From Heliocybe sulcata (Eukaryota; Basidiomycota; Agaricomycetes; Gloeophyllales; Gloeophyllaceae), in assembly GCA_004369045.1 (NCBI GenBank), contig ML213503.1:1831121-1895120 (forward strand): 64,000 bases of DNA. Reading direction: 5' to 3'. The notes under the pieces are model-generated. The model saw only the letters and a list, made by a program, of their open reading frames with translations, made no database searches and was not told the origin of the DNA. The position numbers were made by a program, and so were the translations under genes. Shown here one piece after another: positions 23,650 through 35,739 of the stretch. Positions within the stretch are counted from its first letter, which is position 1. Every line of letters begins with the position of its first letter.

Positions 23650-24118
23650 GTAGGAAATAGCCCTATCTTTCTGTAACTCAAATGAATTTCTTTGCTGACA
23701 AGTTTACAGGATCTGAGTGCTCTGTAGCGTCGCATACACGTGAGGAGTCAGTGTAGGAATAGGTGCATTTGCTGCTGTCAGAGGAAAAGCTGGACCTTCG
23801 CTGCGATTTCGTTTCTTCCTGTAATCTTGTTGTAGACACCGATCGCGGACTTCTCTTGTTTCCTTCTGAGTTGAATCCAAAGGCCATAACCATTATTATT
23901 GTGTTTCAGGAATAACCGGTAACCGGTGGCCTGCGGAAATGTCCCATAATAGAATGGGCGCGTCGGGCACGTGACCAGTGGACGTTTCTCGCGTTTGGCA
24001 TGAAGCCAGTACTTGAACTTGTCTCCTTTCCCCGGCGCACTCTCTTGCGCGGTCGCCGTCTTGCTCGCCTTCTCTGGTGATTTCGCGTGTCAATGACCTC
24101 AAAATCCAGCATTCAAGC
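23650..24118. other. Intergenic: 3' UTR of the repeat protein and INCENP promoter
   Basis: About 470 bp. An AT-rich stretch near 23890-23915 may be a 3' end. A short direct repeat AACCGGTAACCGGTGG lies near 23913-23929. No gene seen. Confidence 0.4.
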
Positions 24119-27100
24119 ATGACGAAAGCAGAAACAGGCATCCTTGGTTGGGCCACGTCCATCCGCACAATTCTAGCCAGCGACCCCGCCAAACAGGCCT
24201 TCGAAGAGCAAATACATCAGCATGGCTTCCTTTATCTGGAGCGTTATATGGAGAACATTTTGATGGGTCCTAAACGAGAGTGCGTCGCCATGCGGATGCA
24301 CTAAAGAGTCCTGGTCTAACGATGCCTAACAGACCTATCATTGAGCTCCTGAAGACGCCCAGTCGCAAGAAGGCTGCACCCAAGAGAACACGGACTGCAA
24401 CTGCGGCAGCGGCCAAGGCTCAGTCCGTCATATCGCTAGTTACTGAGGTGACTATTAGTCGATCTCCTTTACGGCTTTCGTGACTGAATTCACTCAGGAC
24501 CAGGATTCTGAGAAAGAGAACCTTGCCCCAGTCTCGTTGTTTGAACGGGTCTTACTCGAGGCAAAGGGAGATCCCTTTGGCGACGATGACGGTCCCGAAC
24601 CGGAGCCTACACACTTTCCCCAACAAATGCCGGCTTCAAGTTCACATACGTCAAACCACACCTCCGATCTACTGTACGACGAAATGGAAATTATTGACGT
24701 GCCAGATTCTGTCCCAACGACACCTGCGCATCGGAAAGAGGGAGTCAACATCCACGATGTCGATAGCTCCCCTATACGACCGTCAGCCGAGCCACCCATA
24801 GGCGCTCCTATAGTCTCACAGGACCACCACCTCACGGTCCTCCAGGAGCCCGCCAAAGAGCTGTCCGTCATTGCAGAAGACGACGAAATGGGCGAAGGGA
24901 GCCAGCAGTCCTCTATTTCTGATGCACGAGAGGCTTTCGAGGCGCATCCTGCTCTACCTACCCCTCAGATGCCCTCAGTGGACATTCCCGAGTCTCCTGC
25001 AGCAATAGCTATACCAGAACTTGATGCGCCCACATCCCATAGATTACACACACCTTCCACTCCTGCTGCTTCCGAGACCACCCAAACTTTGCACCCTATG
25101 ACGGCACCTCCCTGTCAGGATCTGGCTCGCTCAAGCAGTGGGAATGCGCGGTCTCTCGCACCACCTTCCGCACCGGCGGAGGATGTCATGATGGTTCCGC
25201 TGCGCGACACTCAGAGCTCCCCTAAGACGTTGAATCGGAAGGTTAGCATACCTCTATTTCCGTCTCTTCCGGCGCCCTCTCCGCTGCGCAAGTCTATGCG
25301 AGCACCCCGAGAGCCTTCTGTGAGCACGAGCCTGCACCCATCCATAAATACGCCCGCCCCTGCTGGAGGCAAGCGAACATCCTGGTTGGCCAAAGCCAGG
25401 GAAGCCAAGGCTATCGACGTTCCCGCGAAGCGTGTGCAGACCCCCAAGCAAACTACTCAGGTAGGGGCGCACAGGACTTCAGGCGGTCTCAAGAGGAAGA
25501 GCGACGAAATGCTACAACCCCAGGGGGGCGCTCTTGGTCCCATTTCCAGGATGGAGGGCGAAGATAGGAGGGCCAAGGTGGCGAGACTAAGCGAAGAATT
25601 CGGGGTGAAAACCGATCAAGACCATCAGGCGCACGGTACCGAGCAGAGTCTTCCTCAAATGGCAGCATTTCATGAGCCGTCCGAGGATGACCTGGACTGT
25701 CTGAAGCGTACATTTGAAGAGTCTAGTCATATAGGCAAGAGCTTCGGTGACAAATCTCTCGGAGGCCCTGCCGCTGCTGTCGCATTGGCGGAGGCCCGCA
25801 AGGCTGCTGAGGCCAAGGTCGCTGAGAGGAATAAGGTACAGAACCCTGAAGCTCAATCAGAATGGGCAGATGACGTCGCATACGACGCCGAGAGCTCGCC
25901 CAGTCTCGATGCCCGTCTCATGGCCAAGTCTTCCGACACTGGGAGTAACAACGCGCAGGATAGGTTAAGTCTGTCTGACCTCGGCAGCCCGGGTGATCGG
26001 AAAGAAGGTGCTCAGGAAACATCGCAGATAATCTCCCTTCCAGTAGAAATTTCGACTACTGCTCCTACACAAGGACCTGCCCTGGTTAATAGTGACTCTA
26101 CTACCCCCCCAAATTCGCCTCCAGCTCTCCCGAATCTTGAGCAAGCTGTCCCAGCTCCTGCAGATACGAGAAAGCCTCCCGTGGTTTTCGTGCCTCCTCC
26201 CAGACGTTCGGCAGACAAAGAATCTGAGGTGAAGACCTTCTCGGGCGAGCCCCGGAGGTTATCCCCAGGTGTCAGCTCAAATCCCTTCAGTGCGCCGTCA
26301 GTCTTCTCTCTCGCGGCAAAGTTACAGTCGTTGCAGACCGATCAGAAGGCTGGTCTGACAGCCCAGTCCAGTGTGGCGAGTCTGTTTTCCGAGCCAGTTT
26401 TCGGCTCACAGCCGGCATGGGTGCCTAGTCAAGAAACAAATGCTACGGAGTCTACCTCTCGGTCCTATCACTCAGTGCGAGAAAGTCATGACCCCGTCTT
26501 CGACGAAGAGGATGAAGCTGAGAGGTACGAGAAGGCCTTCGCCAAGGCCAACCCCACTTGGACTCCGTTTGGATTTGCGAACCCAGACGAGTCCGCTACC
26601 TGGACCACTGACCCTACAGAGAGCCATAAGAGCGATACTGGGCCTATCGATGAGCGCGAAGCTTCGGTTCACGTCGCGCACGCAAGTGACCCTGAAGATG
26701 GGTTCGATGAGGTAAGGAATAAGCCCACCATTGCCGACGAGGAGGACGAGGGTGACATGGAATTGGACGAGGAGGATGAGATGCTACAAGATGACGGTGG
26801 TACAGATTATGCACTCGTCCTGCCGAAGCTGTCAGAGACTCGGAGACTGAATGAGGTAATTCCCGATCGCATTCCACCATGCTGGAGCTGACGTCACCTG
26901 TGCTATGTAGTCAAAGTCGAATTCGGACAAGTCCACTGCTAGAAGCGAAAGTCAAATGTCTGTGGTTTCGTCCAGAACTTCGACCTCTCAGATAGGCTTC
27001 TTTAGTCATGCTGCCAGGTTCATGACCAACGCCCTAGGCAGCGGCAAGAAGAAGGCGGAGCCAGTGAAGAGTCTACAACTCGCTGCAGCTGCAGCCAAGA

Positions 27101-28096
27101 AGGTTCGCTCCTTTCCTTCCTGCCTTGTAGCTCTAGTCTGATGGGCCTTGTAGCAACAAGAGGAGCAAGATAGGAAGGCGGCTCGGCTAAAGGAGATGGA
27201 GACCAGACGCCAGCAGGCTTCTCAGCGGAAGGCAGAGGAGGAGAAGGCGCGCGCATTGGAAGAAGAGCGGAAGGTCAAGGATGAGGCCGAGAGACGGAAA
27301 CGTGAGAGAGAAGAACTCACGGACAAACGGCTTCTCAAGGTGGCCGGGAAGAAGGTATGTCTGCTAACTGAATTCCAGGTCACCAGTACTGAATCGCTCC
27401 TTTCAGGTCGATGACGATGCTGCAAACAAGAAACGCAAAGTTAATGCGGATGCAGAGAAGAAGGCGGAAGCAAAGAAGCCACCTTCCAAGGACAAGAAGG
27501 ACCCTTTGCCGACTCGACTACCGCCGTCATCTATACGACCATCGCAATCTAAGACAAACCTGAAGGCTGCTGCTACACCCAAGCATCCTATAGCGGGTGC
27601 TGGCCCGTCGAATTACAAGGCTCCCTCCTCGGGACAGTCCAAGATCAGCACTCTCAGCAATAACAAGGGAAAGGCGAAGACTCAAGACGAGAACGCGCCG
27701 GACGGCGTGCGGGCAAAGACTCCCGTGCGGACTTTTGGTCAGATGCAGCCACCGAAGCAGCCACGCTCACCTGCTAAACCCTCAGTCCAAAGCGAGAGCA
27801 TCGAGTTACCAGACATCGACAGCGAATACTCCGACTCTGATGACGATAAACGGAAAGGAAATTTCGAGACACCTCACTGGGCGCAGTCGCCCAACTTGCG
27901 GCAGGCTTTGGAGCAGCAGAGCTCGGTTAATCCCGATCATATATTTGGTGCGGTCCGACCATTGCATATGGAGGAGATTTTCAGGTCTAGACAGAGTCGC
28001 TTCCGGGCCAGGACCAGTTCTGCCAATTGGACTGGTGCGGACAGGTTGACCATCGAGGAGCAGTTGAATTATGCCCGTCGGATGGGGTACGAGTGA
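24119..28096 (+). CDS. Inner centromere protein, INCENP/Sli15 family
   Basis: Scaffold of the chromosomal passenger complex that binds and activates Aurora kinase. The N-terminus MTKAETGILGWATSIRTIL continues to an HQHGFLYLERYMENIL helix, probably the survivin/borealin-binding segment. A very long disordered, Ser/Pro-rich middle follows (24480-26900). A highly charged helical stretch, rich in EE/KK/RR (about 27150-27350), resembles the INCENP single-alpha-helix region. The C-terminal IN-box is clear: ETPHWAQSPNLRQALEQQ followed by NPDHIFG, MEEIF and TGADRLTIEEQLNYARRMGY. The first intron joins KRE|PIIELLKTPSRKK. The start at 24119 is the first in-frame ATG. About 1200 residues; intact as far as I can see. 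Confidence 0.9.
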
Positions 28097-28304
28097 TTTA
28101 TGCCAGCGTCGCCGCGCTCTTGCCTATCGCACTCTTGGCTACAGCAGACTCGACGGACCGTAGCAATTGTTTGGTTTGTCACTGTATATTAGGACCTCCA
28201 ATACGGTTACATAGTAATTTATCTTTATTGATCGCTGAGAGTCTTGTCATACGGAGCAGTTCATCGACAGCCAGAGGCCGCAAATTTCACTGACATGGAT
28301 GACC

Positions 28305-29025
28305 TCAGTCCCGTTTGCAGTATGTCTTGTGTCGGCTCTTCCAGTCCTGGGACTGTTGATGCACGTCAGTCAGCACCCGCCCTCGAAGAAAGAGAAATCA
28401 TAGGGCATGCCTGGCAAACCTTGGAGCAATAGAATGCGGCCTGGAGGGTATAAGTCCATAGGTGTCAGCTCCGACAAACGAGATTAAACACCTACTTTGC
28501 ACCTACTACACTGCTGTAGCCTGTCCAAAGAGAATAGTTGCCCTGGACACTGCGGTAAGAATATAGCTATTAGTAGTTCATGGTCTTGATATGCTGGTAA
28601 GCTCGTACCTTGTAATTTGAACAGCAGACATTGGGTGCGCTCTCCAGCCTGATTTCTTTGGCTCGCTGTAAGTGGCCCCTCTTCTCATAGACCTGGGCAA
28701 GATTTTCGCGAGACACTGCGAAGTCGAACTTGGATCCCACGGCTCCGCGGATGTCAATAGCTCTATTGAGATAAGTCTCTGCTTCTGCCAGGCGATCCAG
28801 CTTGAGGTAGAGCTCTCCCAATGCGTTGAGAGTTATGGCGGTAGTTACATGGCGAGGGGCCGCCCGTTCTTTTATTTCAAGTGCCCGAATATGCAGGCGC
28901 TCAGCGCCCTGGAAATCGCCAGAACGCTCAAGTTGCAGTGCTTGTTGATTGAGAGAGATTGCTTCAGGAATAGCAGACATAGAGTCTTCATATGGATTCA
29001 CGCTAAGATCGACGTGGAAAGACAT
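28305..29025 (-). CDS. TPR protein with C-terminal MYND zinc finger
   Basis: Starts MSFHVDLSVNPYEDSMSAIP, then tetratricopeptide repeats of the nephrocystin/kinesin-light-chain type, for example LQLERSGDFQGAERLHIRAL and LYLKLDRLAEAETYLNRAID. The 3' exons complete a MYND finger: NVCCSNYK, CPGQLFSLDRLQQCSRCK, AAFYCSKVCQ and SQDWKSRHKTYC, ending KRD then stop 28305-28307. Cysteine and histidine spacing fits MYND (C-C, C-C, C-C, H-C). The last intron (28353-28410) starts GCATGC and ends CAACAG, a GC-AG intron; without it the last zinc ligands are lost. MYND fingers usually bind proteins. No specific function can be given. It is divergent from DCP2 (211 bp between starts). Confidence 0.8.
28353..28410 (-). 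other. GC-AG intron
   Basis: On the minus strand the exon ends TTTGCCAG and the intron starts GCATGC and ends ATCAACAG. It is needed to place WxxxHKxxC after CxxxCQ in the MYND finger. A GT donor 8 nt upstream (GTTTGC) would also keep frame but would delete the zinc-ligand cysteine. Confidence 0.65.
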
Positions 29026-29236
29026 CTGTGATGTTTGGGAACAATATCAATGTGGCAGAGACGTGTTCAGCCACCGGCAGCCACGTGAGATATTTGGGTC
29101 TGTTTGACGCGGGGCAGCGTCAAGAGTCGTCTGCAGTACTTGTTCGCCACCGTGTTCCGACTCTACAACATCCCGACCATAAAACTGACCTTCTTGCTGT
29201 TGCTCTCTCCTTTTCTCCGCTTTCCTTCTACCATCT

Positions 29237-31964
29237 ATGGCCTCTTCGTCTTCATCGCCTGAAATATTGGCGGCGGCGGCAGCCAGCCACTCTCCTGATA
29301 ACTCAGCACACCGATATTCCACGATCGACGAAGTCCTCGAGGATCTCTCAAGGTATGGACCTGCCATTGTCTCTGCATGCATGATAGGCAGCTGACGCAT
29401 TTTATCATCAGTCGTTTCATCTTGAACCTGCCTGACGAAGAACTCACATCACTAGAGCGCGTATGTTTCCAGGTTGAGCAAGCGTATGTCCCACATACAC
29501 TATGATCCTTGACATGCCCACTTATCTCGCTGTGGGCTGATAGGCACTGGTTCTACGAGGACTTTATCAGGGAGGAAAACCCTAAATTCCCGTCGCTAGC
29601 TCTTAAGAAATTCTCCGCTCTGTTATTCCAAGCATGTCCGCTACTCCGTCAATGGAGTCACGACCATGAGCAAGCATTCACCAACTTTATGCAGTATAAG
29701 ACAAGGGTGCCGGTGTGTGGGGCGATCATGCTGAACGAGACTTGGGAAAAGGTGCGGTTTATCATTTACTTCTCAGGCTCCGTCTAAATCGTCTTCGCTC
29801 CGTTTCCTGCCAGTGTATCCTTGTGAAGGGCTGGAAGTCGTCATCAGGATGGGGCTTTCCGAAGGGCAAGATCAATCAGGATGAAGAACCGCATAAATGT
29901 GCTGTTCGAGAAGTACGTGTAACTTGCTTGCAGAGGTTTCCAATCCACTCATGCCAACATCCCCTTTAGGTGCTAGAGGAAACAGGATACGATTTGTCCG
30001 GCAAGCTCAATCCAGCGGACGTCATTGAAGTGGGTATCAGGGAACAGAAGATTTCGTTGTACATCGTCCCTGGTGTTCCTGAAGACTATCCATTCAAAAC
30101 CAGGACGCGCAAGGAGATCAGTGTATGTCGCCTCTCTGTGTGCTTCTTTACTCAGCTAAATGCTTCTTCTGTGCAGAGGATTGAATGGTTTAGATTAACC
30201 GATCTGCCGACTTGGAAGCGAAACAAGGCTGTGCCGGGCAAATTCTATCTCATATCTCCATTCATCGGGTACTTTCAATTTTCTACTGGCGCACCATGAG
30301 ATTTAACTGTTCGCCGCAGGCCTTTGAGGACCTTCATTAGCCAGCGCAGGCCGCGGAATCCAGGCCGAAGGACGGCAAAACCACCACTCAGTCACACTTC
30401 ATCCGAGGTCGCAGCAGGCGTGGACCTCACGCTTGAAGTCCACTCTATCAACATCTCCCATAACCATAGCGCACAGGAGTCGAGCTCTTCCTCGTCTGCC
30501 GATAATGGCGCCCCGGACACTCCGTCACCCCAGTGGAGCGAGCCTCAGGCCACGCAGGTGGTAGTGGAGGAAAGTGACCTTCCTCCGTCATCTTTCGATC
30601 CGGACCTTGCCCGTTTATTGAGCGCCCTCTCGATGTCTGCGGGACAGAACGTCGTGGCTGGTGCTAAGGAGCAGGAGGCTCCCTCAGCTGTCCTTGAGCT
30701 TTCTCCCAAGGAAGTAAACTCCACTCCTGTTCCCGCCGGCTCATCATTCGTAGACTCACTTTCCTCCCTGATTCATGGAGATCTTCTCGGGACTGCTTCG
30801 AAAACCGAAGATATACCTCCATCTAGTTTATCGACCGCTCAATCTTCTATCCCGAGTGATCCATCTGGCCATCTCTTAAGCCTTCTCGTCGGACAACCGT
30901 CGTCACATCCTTCACAGGTGCCCCACGCTGTCCCTGCTCAATCTATCAAAGGGCCGAGTGGTCCCGTCTCCGCTCCTTCGCATGCATCTTCCTCCCCACC
31001 ACCTACCATATCGCCTACTTCCGCCACCAATCCGACATCCCCGAAGTCCGCCATGTCTTCATCTAGACCACCAGCTCCTCGTCGAGGCTCCAGCTCTACC
31101 GCCGACATATCCCCGTACCTATCGCGTCCGTCTGAGATACCATTATCGGGGAAGCGGCTGAAGCAGCTCGCCTTGCTGGAGAGTGTCGCAGATGAGTCCG
31201 CGAGAATGACTCCCATCTTGACCCACAGGAACCTGCCGACCCCCGGTCCTGTCATGAATGGCCGGATGACCACTGCACCCCCTTCGCCAATGACAGTGCA
31301 ACCCCAGGCTCGATCATTCCATCCAGGGTATCCGGCGCCACGAGAACCCAAGGTCCTTTATTCCTCCATGTCCACTCCTCAGGCTGCACCATTCACGCAT
31401 GTATCTCCTGCCCCGTTGCAGCGCAATCTGCCGCCTTTCAGCCAAGGGCCTCCCCATGACCCATTCAAAGTGCGTGCGCAAACATCCATGTCGTTCCACC
31501 CGATCCACCCGGCCCATGGTGCTCGCATGAACGGGCGGGCAAGCATGCACGAGAAGCAGTTGCTCGCCGCCTTGAATGGGCCTGTTAATGCTGCTAATGG
31601 TGTGACGGTGCACCCAATGCCCAGTGCTGTGCCTCCTCGTCCCGCATATGGACCTTATCCGTCCACCTCAGCAACACCCTATCCATCATTCCTGCAGCGC
31701 TCGCCGTCGCGGGATACCTTCCCGCAAGCTCACGCCAACCATGTGCTGCCCTCTATGCAACCACCACCTCCTCAGATGCTGCACGGCCCTCCGTCCACCT
31801 TGCCTCCTTTCAACGCGTTGGGCCTGGCGGCCCCTCGTTCGTCTGCGCCACATGATAACGCGCAATTGTTGTCTATCCTTAACTCTCATGATCCTATCCA
31901 TGTAGAGCCTTCCGCGGCGGCTATCCCCCCGCCTAGCGTTCTCAATACTATCGGTAGCAGATAA
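29237..31964 (+). CDS. DCP2: mRNA-decapping enzyme subunit Dcp2
   Basis: Nudix hydrolase that removes the m7G cap in cytoplasmic 5'-3' mRNA decay. The N-terminal all-helical domain includes [35 protein letters not shown] and [18 protein letters not shown]. The Nudix box is [13 protein letters not shown] followed by [12 protein letters not shown], with the metal-binding glutamates in place. Box B follows with [14 protein letters not shown] and KFYLISPFI. The C-terminal half (30324-31964) is a Pro/Ser-rich disordered tail with short hydrophobic segments such as LLSILN, as expected for Edc3- and Pat1-binding motifs. Introns near 29360, 29480, 29750, 29912, 30122 and 30268 join conserved blocks. 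The start at 29237 is the first in-frame ATG. Confidence 0.94.
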
Positions 31965-32383
31965 CTTAGTATTGCCATAGTAACCTTTGTGTAGCCCATA
32001 ATTTTCGCCCTTGCTTTTGGTTAGTTCTACAACAGCGCACCCGTCTTATATTCTCTCGTATCTGCTGTACAATACTACGACATCACCTTCTTTCCACTTT
32101 TGCCTATCACACGCACTGCTCGCACTTGACATCGCATCCCGGTCTATGGACTAACTGCTCTCCTGGTTTCTTGCAGTTTCGCTGATTTATCTGACTCGTT
32201 TTTCGTTTTGTTCCATTTCTGTTTTGCTTTGTTTCAGCGTCTGCGAGCCCTCGTTCTTTCCTGCGCCTACGTTCCAAAGTAGTATTTTGTTGGTCATATA
32301 GCGTCTCCCCACAGCCTGTAGTTTTGTAGTCGTCGCGCAATCGATATCCATTGTCAGTATGAGTGGCTGGACGAGTGTCGTCT
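31965..32383. other. Intergenic, convergent 3' ends
   Basis: About 420 bp between DCP2 and the convergent FAD oxidase. The plus strand is T-rich around 32090-32240. Open frames here lack motifs. No RNA gene seen. Confidence 0.4.
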
Positions 32384-34410
32384 CTACGCCGGGCATATCT
32401 GCTCCTTATCCCAGTCTTCCGACCCGACACCTTTGGCAACAACGAACATTCCCGCTGCATCGTACCGGCCCTTGATTTCCTTCAGGCGGTCGTAGTGCGA
32501 TCCGAAAAATGTCCACTGCCAATTATCTTCGTCTGGTGAGGCCTAGAGACGTCGTCAGTGGCGACCGGCAGCAGCACGAAAGTGTAAGTCGTACCTCATT
32601 TAGGTAGGCTCCGGAACCTGGTGCCAGGCCCTCAAGAACGGATACCTTCTGCGTCAGGGCAGTGTGCTGGTCGTTAATATCGGCGATGGTAGACCCTTCA
32701 GGCCATTCAACGGCTGTTACGAGCTCGGCAAGGGCAGTACGCCAGGCCGGATTCAGTCCCGTGGCTTCCGGATCCACTTTCGAAACAGCTCCGCCAGCGA
32801 CTAATCTGTTTTTCGGTAAGTTGGAGGTAATCACCCTCTCTCTCAGTGATAATCCTGTGGCCAGGGACTCACACCCATTGCGTCCATATGCCCAAATTTG
32901 CTAGCGTCTCGCCGACGTGGGTGTAGTTGACCTCTACGACGACCCTCGGTAACAGCCTAGAGCCGAGTAGTATATTCATACCAGGCCCGACTGGCTCACC
33001 AGTGGAGAACCAGGTTTGGTACCACTCATAGTACGTCGAATAGGACTGCGTGTAGGCCGCTTGAACGTCCAGACCGTCCTCGGACAAGCTTCTAGCAAAG
33101 TCGAAGAACGATGCATAACTGTCGTTCGCAGAAGCCAGCGAGGCGTTGGGGGCGACATGCAGGAACTGGAAGGACCCCTGGCTGTTGGTTCCGTAACCTC
33201 CCCATCCCTGGTCTACGAGCGCCGGCGACATCCGGGCGTACTCTCCAAGCATCTTGGCCATAGTACTAGAATTTGTGGTGTTGGCTGAGAAAACGGCCGC
33301 TACCGCCGGTACCGAAAGATGCGTTCGATATGTGACGGAGGTGACGACGCCGAAGGTCCCACCGCCTCCTCCTCGGAGCGCCCAGAACAGGTCAGGATGG
33401 GAGTATGAGGAGACCGTTAGGTGCTCCCCGTCGGAGGTCACTATAGTGAATTGCAGGACGTTATCTACACCTATGCTCAAATGGGTCAGTCTAGGTCCAC
33501 AGAACCGCGAGCGACGCGACAAGCTCACCGAGACCGTAGCTGGGGGATAAAGCACTGTGGCCTCCTCCTAAGATCCACCCGCCAGCAGCACCTACTGAGC
33601 CACCATGCGTGAGGCCACCGACTAGGATCCTATTGTGTTCGTTCGCTGCGCTGTACGCTTCGTGCCACTGCACACCTGCTCCCAGAGTAATCGCTAGGGG
33701 ATACAATGTAAGATAGAGCTGGACGCCAGGGACCTGTCACGCGGCATACCTTCGTAGGTGTCGCCAGGCGGTGCTCCTGACGGCGAAAAGTCATCATCAT
33801 AGGTGATGTCCTTCATATTGTGTGTCCATATCAGAAATGACCCGCGTGCCGTGCTACGCCCTAAGTAATCGTGTCTGCGAGTGCCGGATCTGATCAGTGC
33901 CAAACAATCATATATGACACAATATAGTACGTACCCAGTATTCTTGATTACAACTTTGAGGTTGTTGGTCCCAGCAAAGATTACGGCTTCGATCACGTCT
34001 TGCGTGGTCCTGGCATCCACTCCTACGACAGGGACACTACCCTGCTCACAGGGAGCTCCAAGGGTTGTGTTCAGATAGCACGCCTCAATTACACTCCTAT
34101 TAGTATCAATATAGGTTTCAAAGTTGATAGACTGCATAGAGCCAATTTGATCAGCCCTCCAAGTTGCATTCAAGCTTCCCGCCTGGATTTCCGCGCAATC
34201 GCCTGACTGGTCATTGATGGGATAGCATGCGGACTCCGGTGGCCGAGGGTAGGTCAGCGGCTGCGATAGACGGGTGGCCAGAGACGCAAAGACGTCTGCA
34301 TTAGGCCAACATAGGGATTGATAGGTACATTTGCATGCTAGCGCTGATGGAGGTGATAGGACGAGAAATGCTTGAAATAAGCGTGGCAGCATCTGTATGA
34401 TGGACCTCAT
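32384..34410 (-). CDS. Secreted FAD-linked oxidase (VAO/BBE-like)
   Basis: Flavoprotein of the vanillyl-alcohol oxidase fold with berberine-bridge-type C-terminus. The N-terminus MRSIIQMLPRLFQAFLVLS is a signal peptide. The flavin histidine is likely that of NTGHDYLGRS, whose codon is restored across an intron (GG|A CAC). The FAD domain includes RILVGGLTHGGSVGAAGGWI with LGGGHSALS, and LRGGGGGTFGVVTSVTYRTH. The BBE segment is WQWTFFGSHYDRLKEIKGRY. Several N-glycosylation sites fit secretion. The start at 34410 gives the best signal peptide; an upstream in-frame ATG at 34449 would add about 13 residues. The substrate cannot be predicted; such enzymes act on sugars, alkaloids or secondary metabolites. 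Confidence 0.88.
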
Positions 34411-35105
34411 GTTGGCAGATACGACATCAACGCACGGCGGCATGAGCATTCAATTTATGTCGCTTTCGTTTTGCTAGAATAAGCTGTGCAGTGTCAGCTT
34501 TCAGCGGTGACTTTTGAGCGGCGTCTAGAATATCGACCCACATAACACTGCTGCGCAGCACGACTGGAGCTGAGCGAAATTCAAGCGCATGAAGCCGTCG
34601 TATTTCGCCCTTGGAGAGCATTACCATTGGCTGCTCAAGACTGCGCAGCTGTGTTACTGGCTAGCGGCGCAGTCCGGAGGCAAATCTTCATCTGACCCAG
34701 CGTATCACGCTGTTGTGCGCGTGATTATCTCCGATTGATTCGCGGCATTTCTGAGTTCATCGCAGCTCAAAGGCGACTAGAAGGTTGCTGGGTTGCCATC
34801 TGCCGGCCAGTGAAGTTGCAAATTCGACAATTGATTCTGTGAGGCGCGCAGCAAAACCTGCAGACAAGATGACGTTAGGGTCTCTGAGAGATTCTGACGT
34901 CCCATGCTAACCTTCGATCGAGCAACGGTGGCGTAACACTGTCAATGGTCGCCACTAACAGCTGCACAAGGAAGCAGTCGCCAGCCTACTAAGGGACCTC
35001 AAACTGGGACGTCCGACGACATTAGAGGCGCATGCTGGTAACGCCAGGGCTTCCTAATCTCAACAGAAGCCATTCTAATCCAAAGTGAAACTCGTGTGGG
35101 CAGGT
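34411..35105. other. Accessory region, no intact gene
   Basis: About 700 bp upstream of the FAD oxidase. Short frames only; none shows a domain. The part nearest 35105 has weak protein-level resemblance to the other side of the fold-back element, so it may belong to the same element. Confidence 0.4.
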
Positions 35106-35200
35106 ATGGCCTGATGAATTTCGGGAGGTTGACCGCCGCCGAAATTAGAGGCGATAGCACCTCCGAAATTGGAGGTGCTGCTAAAAATAAATAACGCGCG
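35106..35200 (+). repeat. Left inverted arm of the fold-back element
   Basis: Begins ATGGCCTGATGAATTTCG and ends AATAACGCGCG. Nearly the reverse complement of 35645-35739. Confidence 0.8.
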
Positions 35201-35253
35201 TCGCTGGCGCGGGCAATGCCGGCAAACAAATTATGCGTATATAACTACAGCTC

Positions 35254-35283
35254 CCTTAGGGTACCACTTGTGGTACCCTAAGG
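35254..35283. repeat. Perfect palindrome, 14-bp arms, 2-nt loop
   Basis: CCTTAGGGTACCAC, then TT, then GTGGTACCCTAAGG. Each arm contains TTAGGG or CCCTAA. Confidence 0.95.
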
Positions 35284-35329
35284 TGTCCAGTAGAACACAA
35301 AATATACATACATATGACTTGCGCATATA

Positions 35330-35545
35330 CTGCGGGGGTCCGGGGGTGCAACCCTCGGCGTTAAGGTCTGGTAGGGGGGTCCGGGGGGGTACCCCCCGGC
35401 TGGTTAGGGTTCCGTTAAGGTCCGGTTAGGGTCTGGTTAATGTCCGGGTTATGGGATATTTTCCCATGGGGGTCTGGGGGGCACCCCCGCTTGGTTAGGT
35501 TCGGGTCGGTTAGGGTCTGAGTTGGTTAGGGTAGGGGTGTAGGTA
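35330..35545 (+). repeat. G-rich degenerate repeat with TTAGGG telomere-like units
   Basis: At least four exact TTAGGG hexamers occur, mostly as GGTTAGGGTCT or GGTTAGGGTT, with variants GTTAAGGTCCGG and GGTTAATGTCCGG and long G runs (GGGGGGTCCGGGGGGG). TTAGGG is the usual fungal telomere repeat. The G runs could form quadruplexes. Confidence 0.8.
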
Positions 35546-35644
35546 CTTAAAATATTATTTCATTACTATGGTACGGGGTAAGCATACGAGGGAAAGAGAC
35601 TCTAAGTCCCTTCTATACTATATACCAGTAACCAGCGCGCTGTG

Positions 35645-35739
35645 GCGCGCATTATTTATTTTTAGCGGCACCTCCAATTTCGGAGGTGCTATACCTCTAA
35701 TTCTGGCGGCGGCCAACCTCCCGAAAATCGTCAGGCCAT
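35645..35739 (-). repeat. Right inverted arm of the fold-back element
   Basis: On the minus strand it begins ATGGCCTGACGATTTTCG, matching the left arm. Confidence 0.8.

Larger units (their letters stand above)
35106..35739. mobile_element. Fold-back element with about 95-bp inverted arms and G-rich telomere-like centre
   Basis: Arms 35106-35200 and 35645-35739 are inverted copies with about nine differences by eye, including one 1-nt gap. Both arms contain the hairpin GCACCTCC-GAAATT-GGAGGTGC and the stretch GCTAAAAATAAATAA. Similarity seems to continue weakly outwards. No target duplication could be set and there is no transposase. The interior holds a perfect 14-bp palindrome and a 200-nt G-rich block. 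It looks like a fold-back or MITE-type element, class unknown. Confidence 0.65.

Noticed and set aside
23650-24118. Search for tailoring enzymes (UstY/DUF3328) beside the peptide precursor
   Set aside because: Neighbours are Esf1 and INCENP; no oxidase, kinase or transporter typical of a RiPP cluster is adjacent.
30938-31351. Minus-strand frame of 137 residues opposite DCP2
   Set aside because: It is a composition shadow of the Pro/Ser-rich DCP2 tail with no independent signal.
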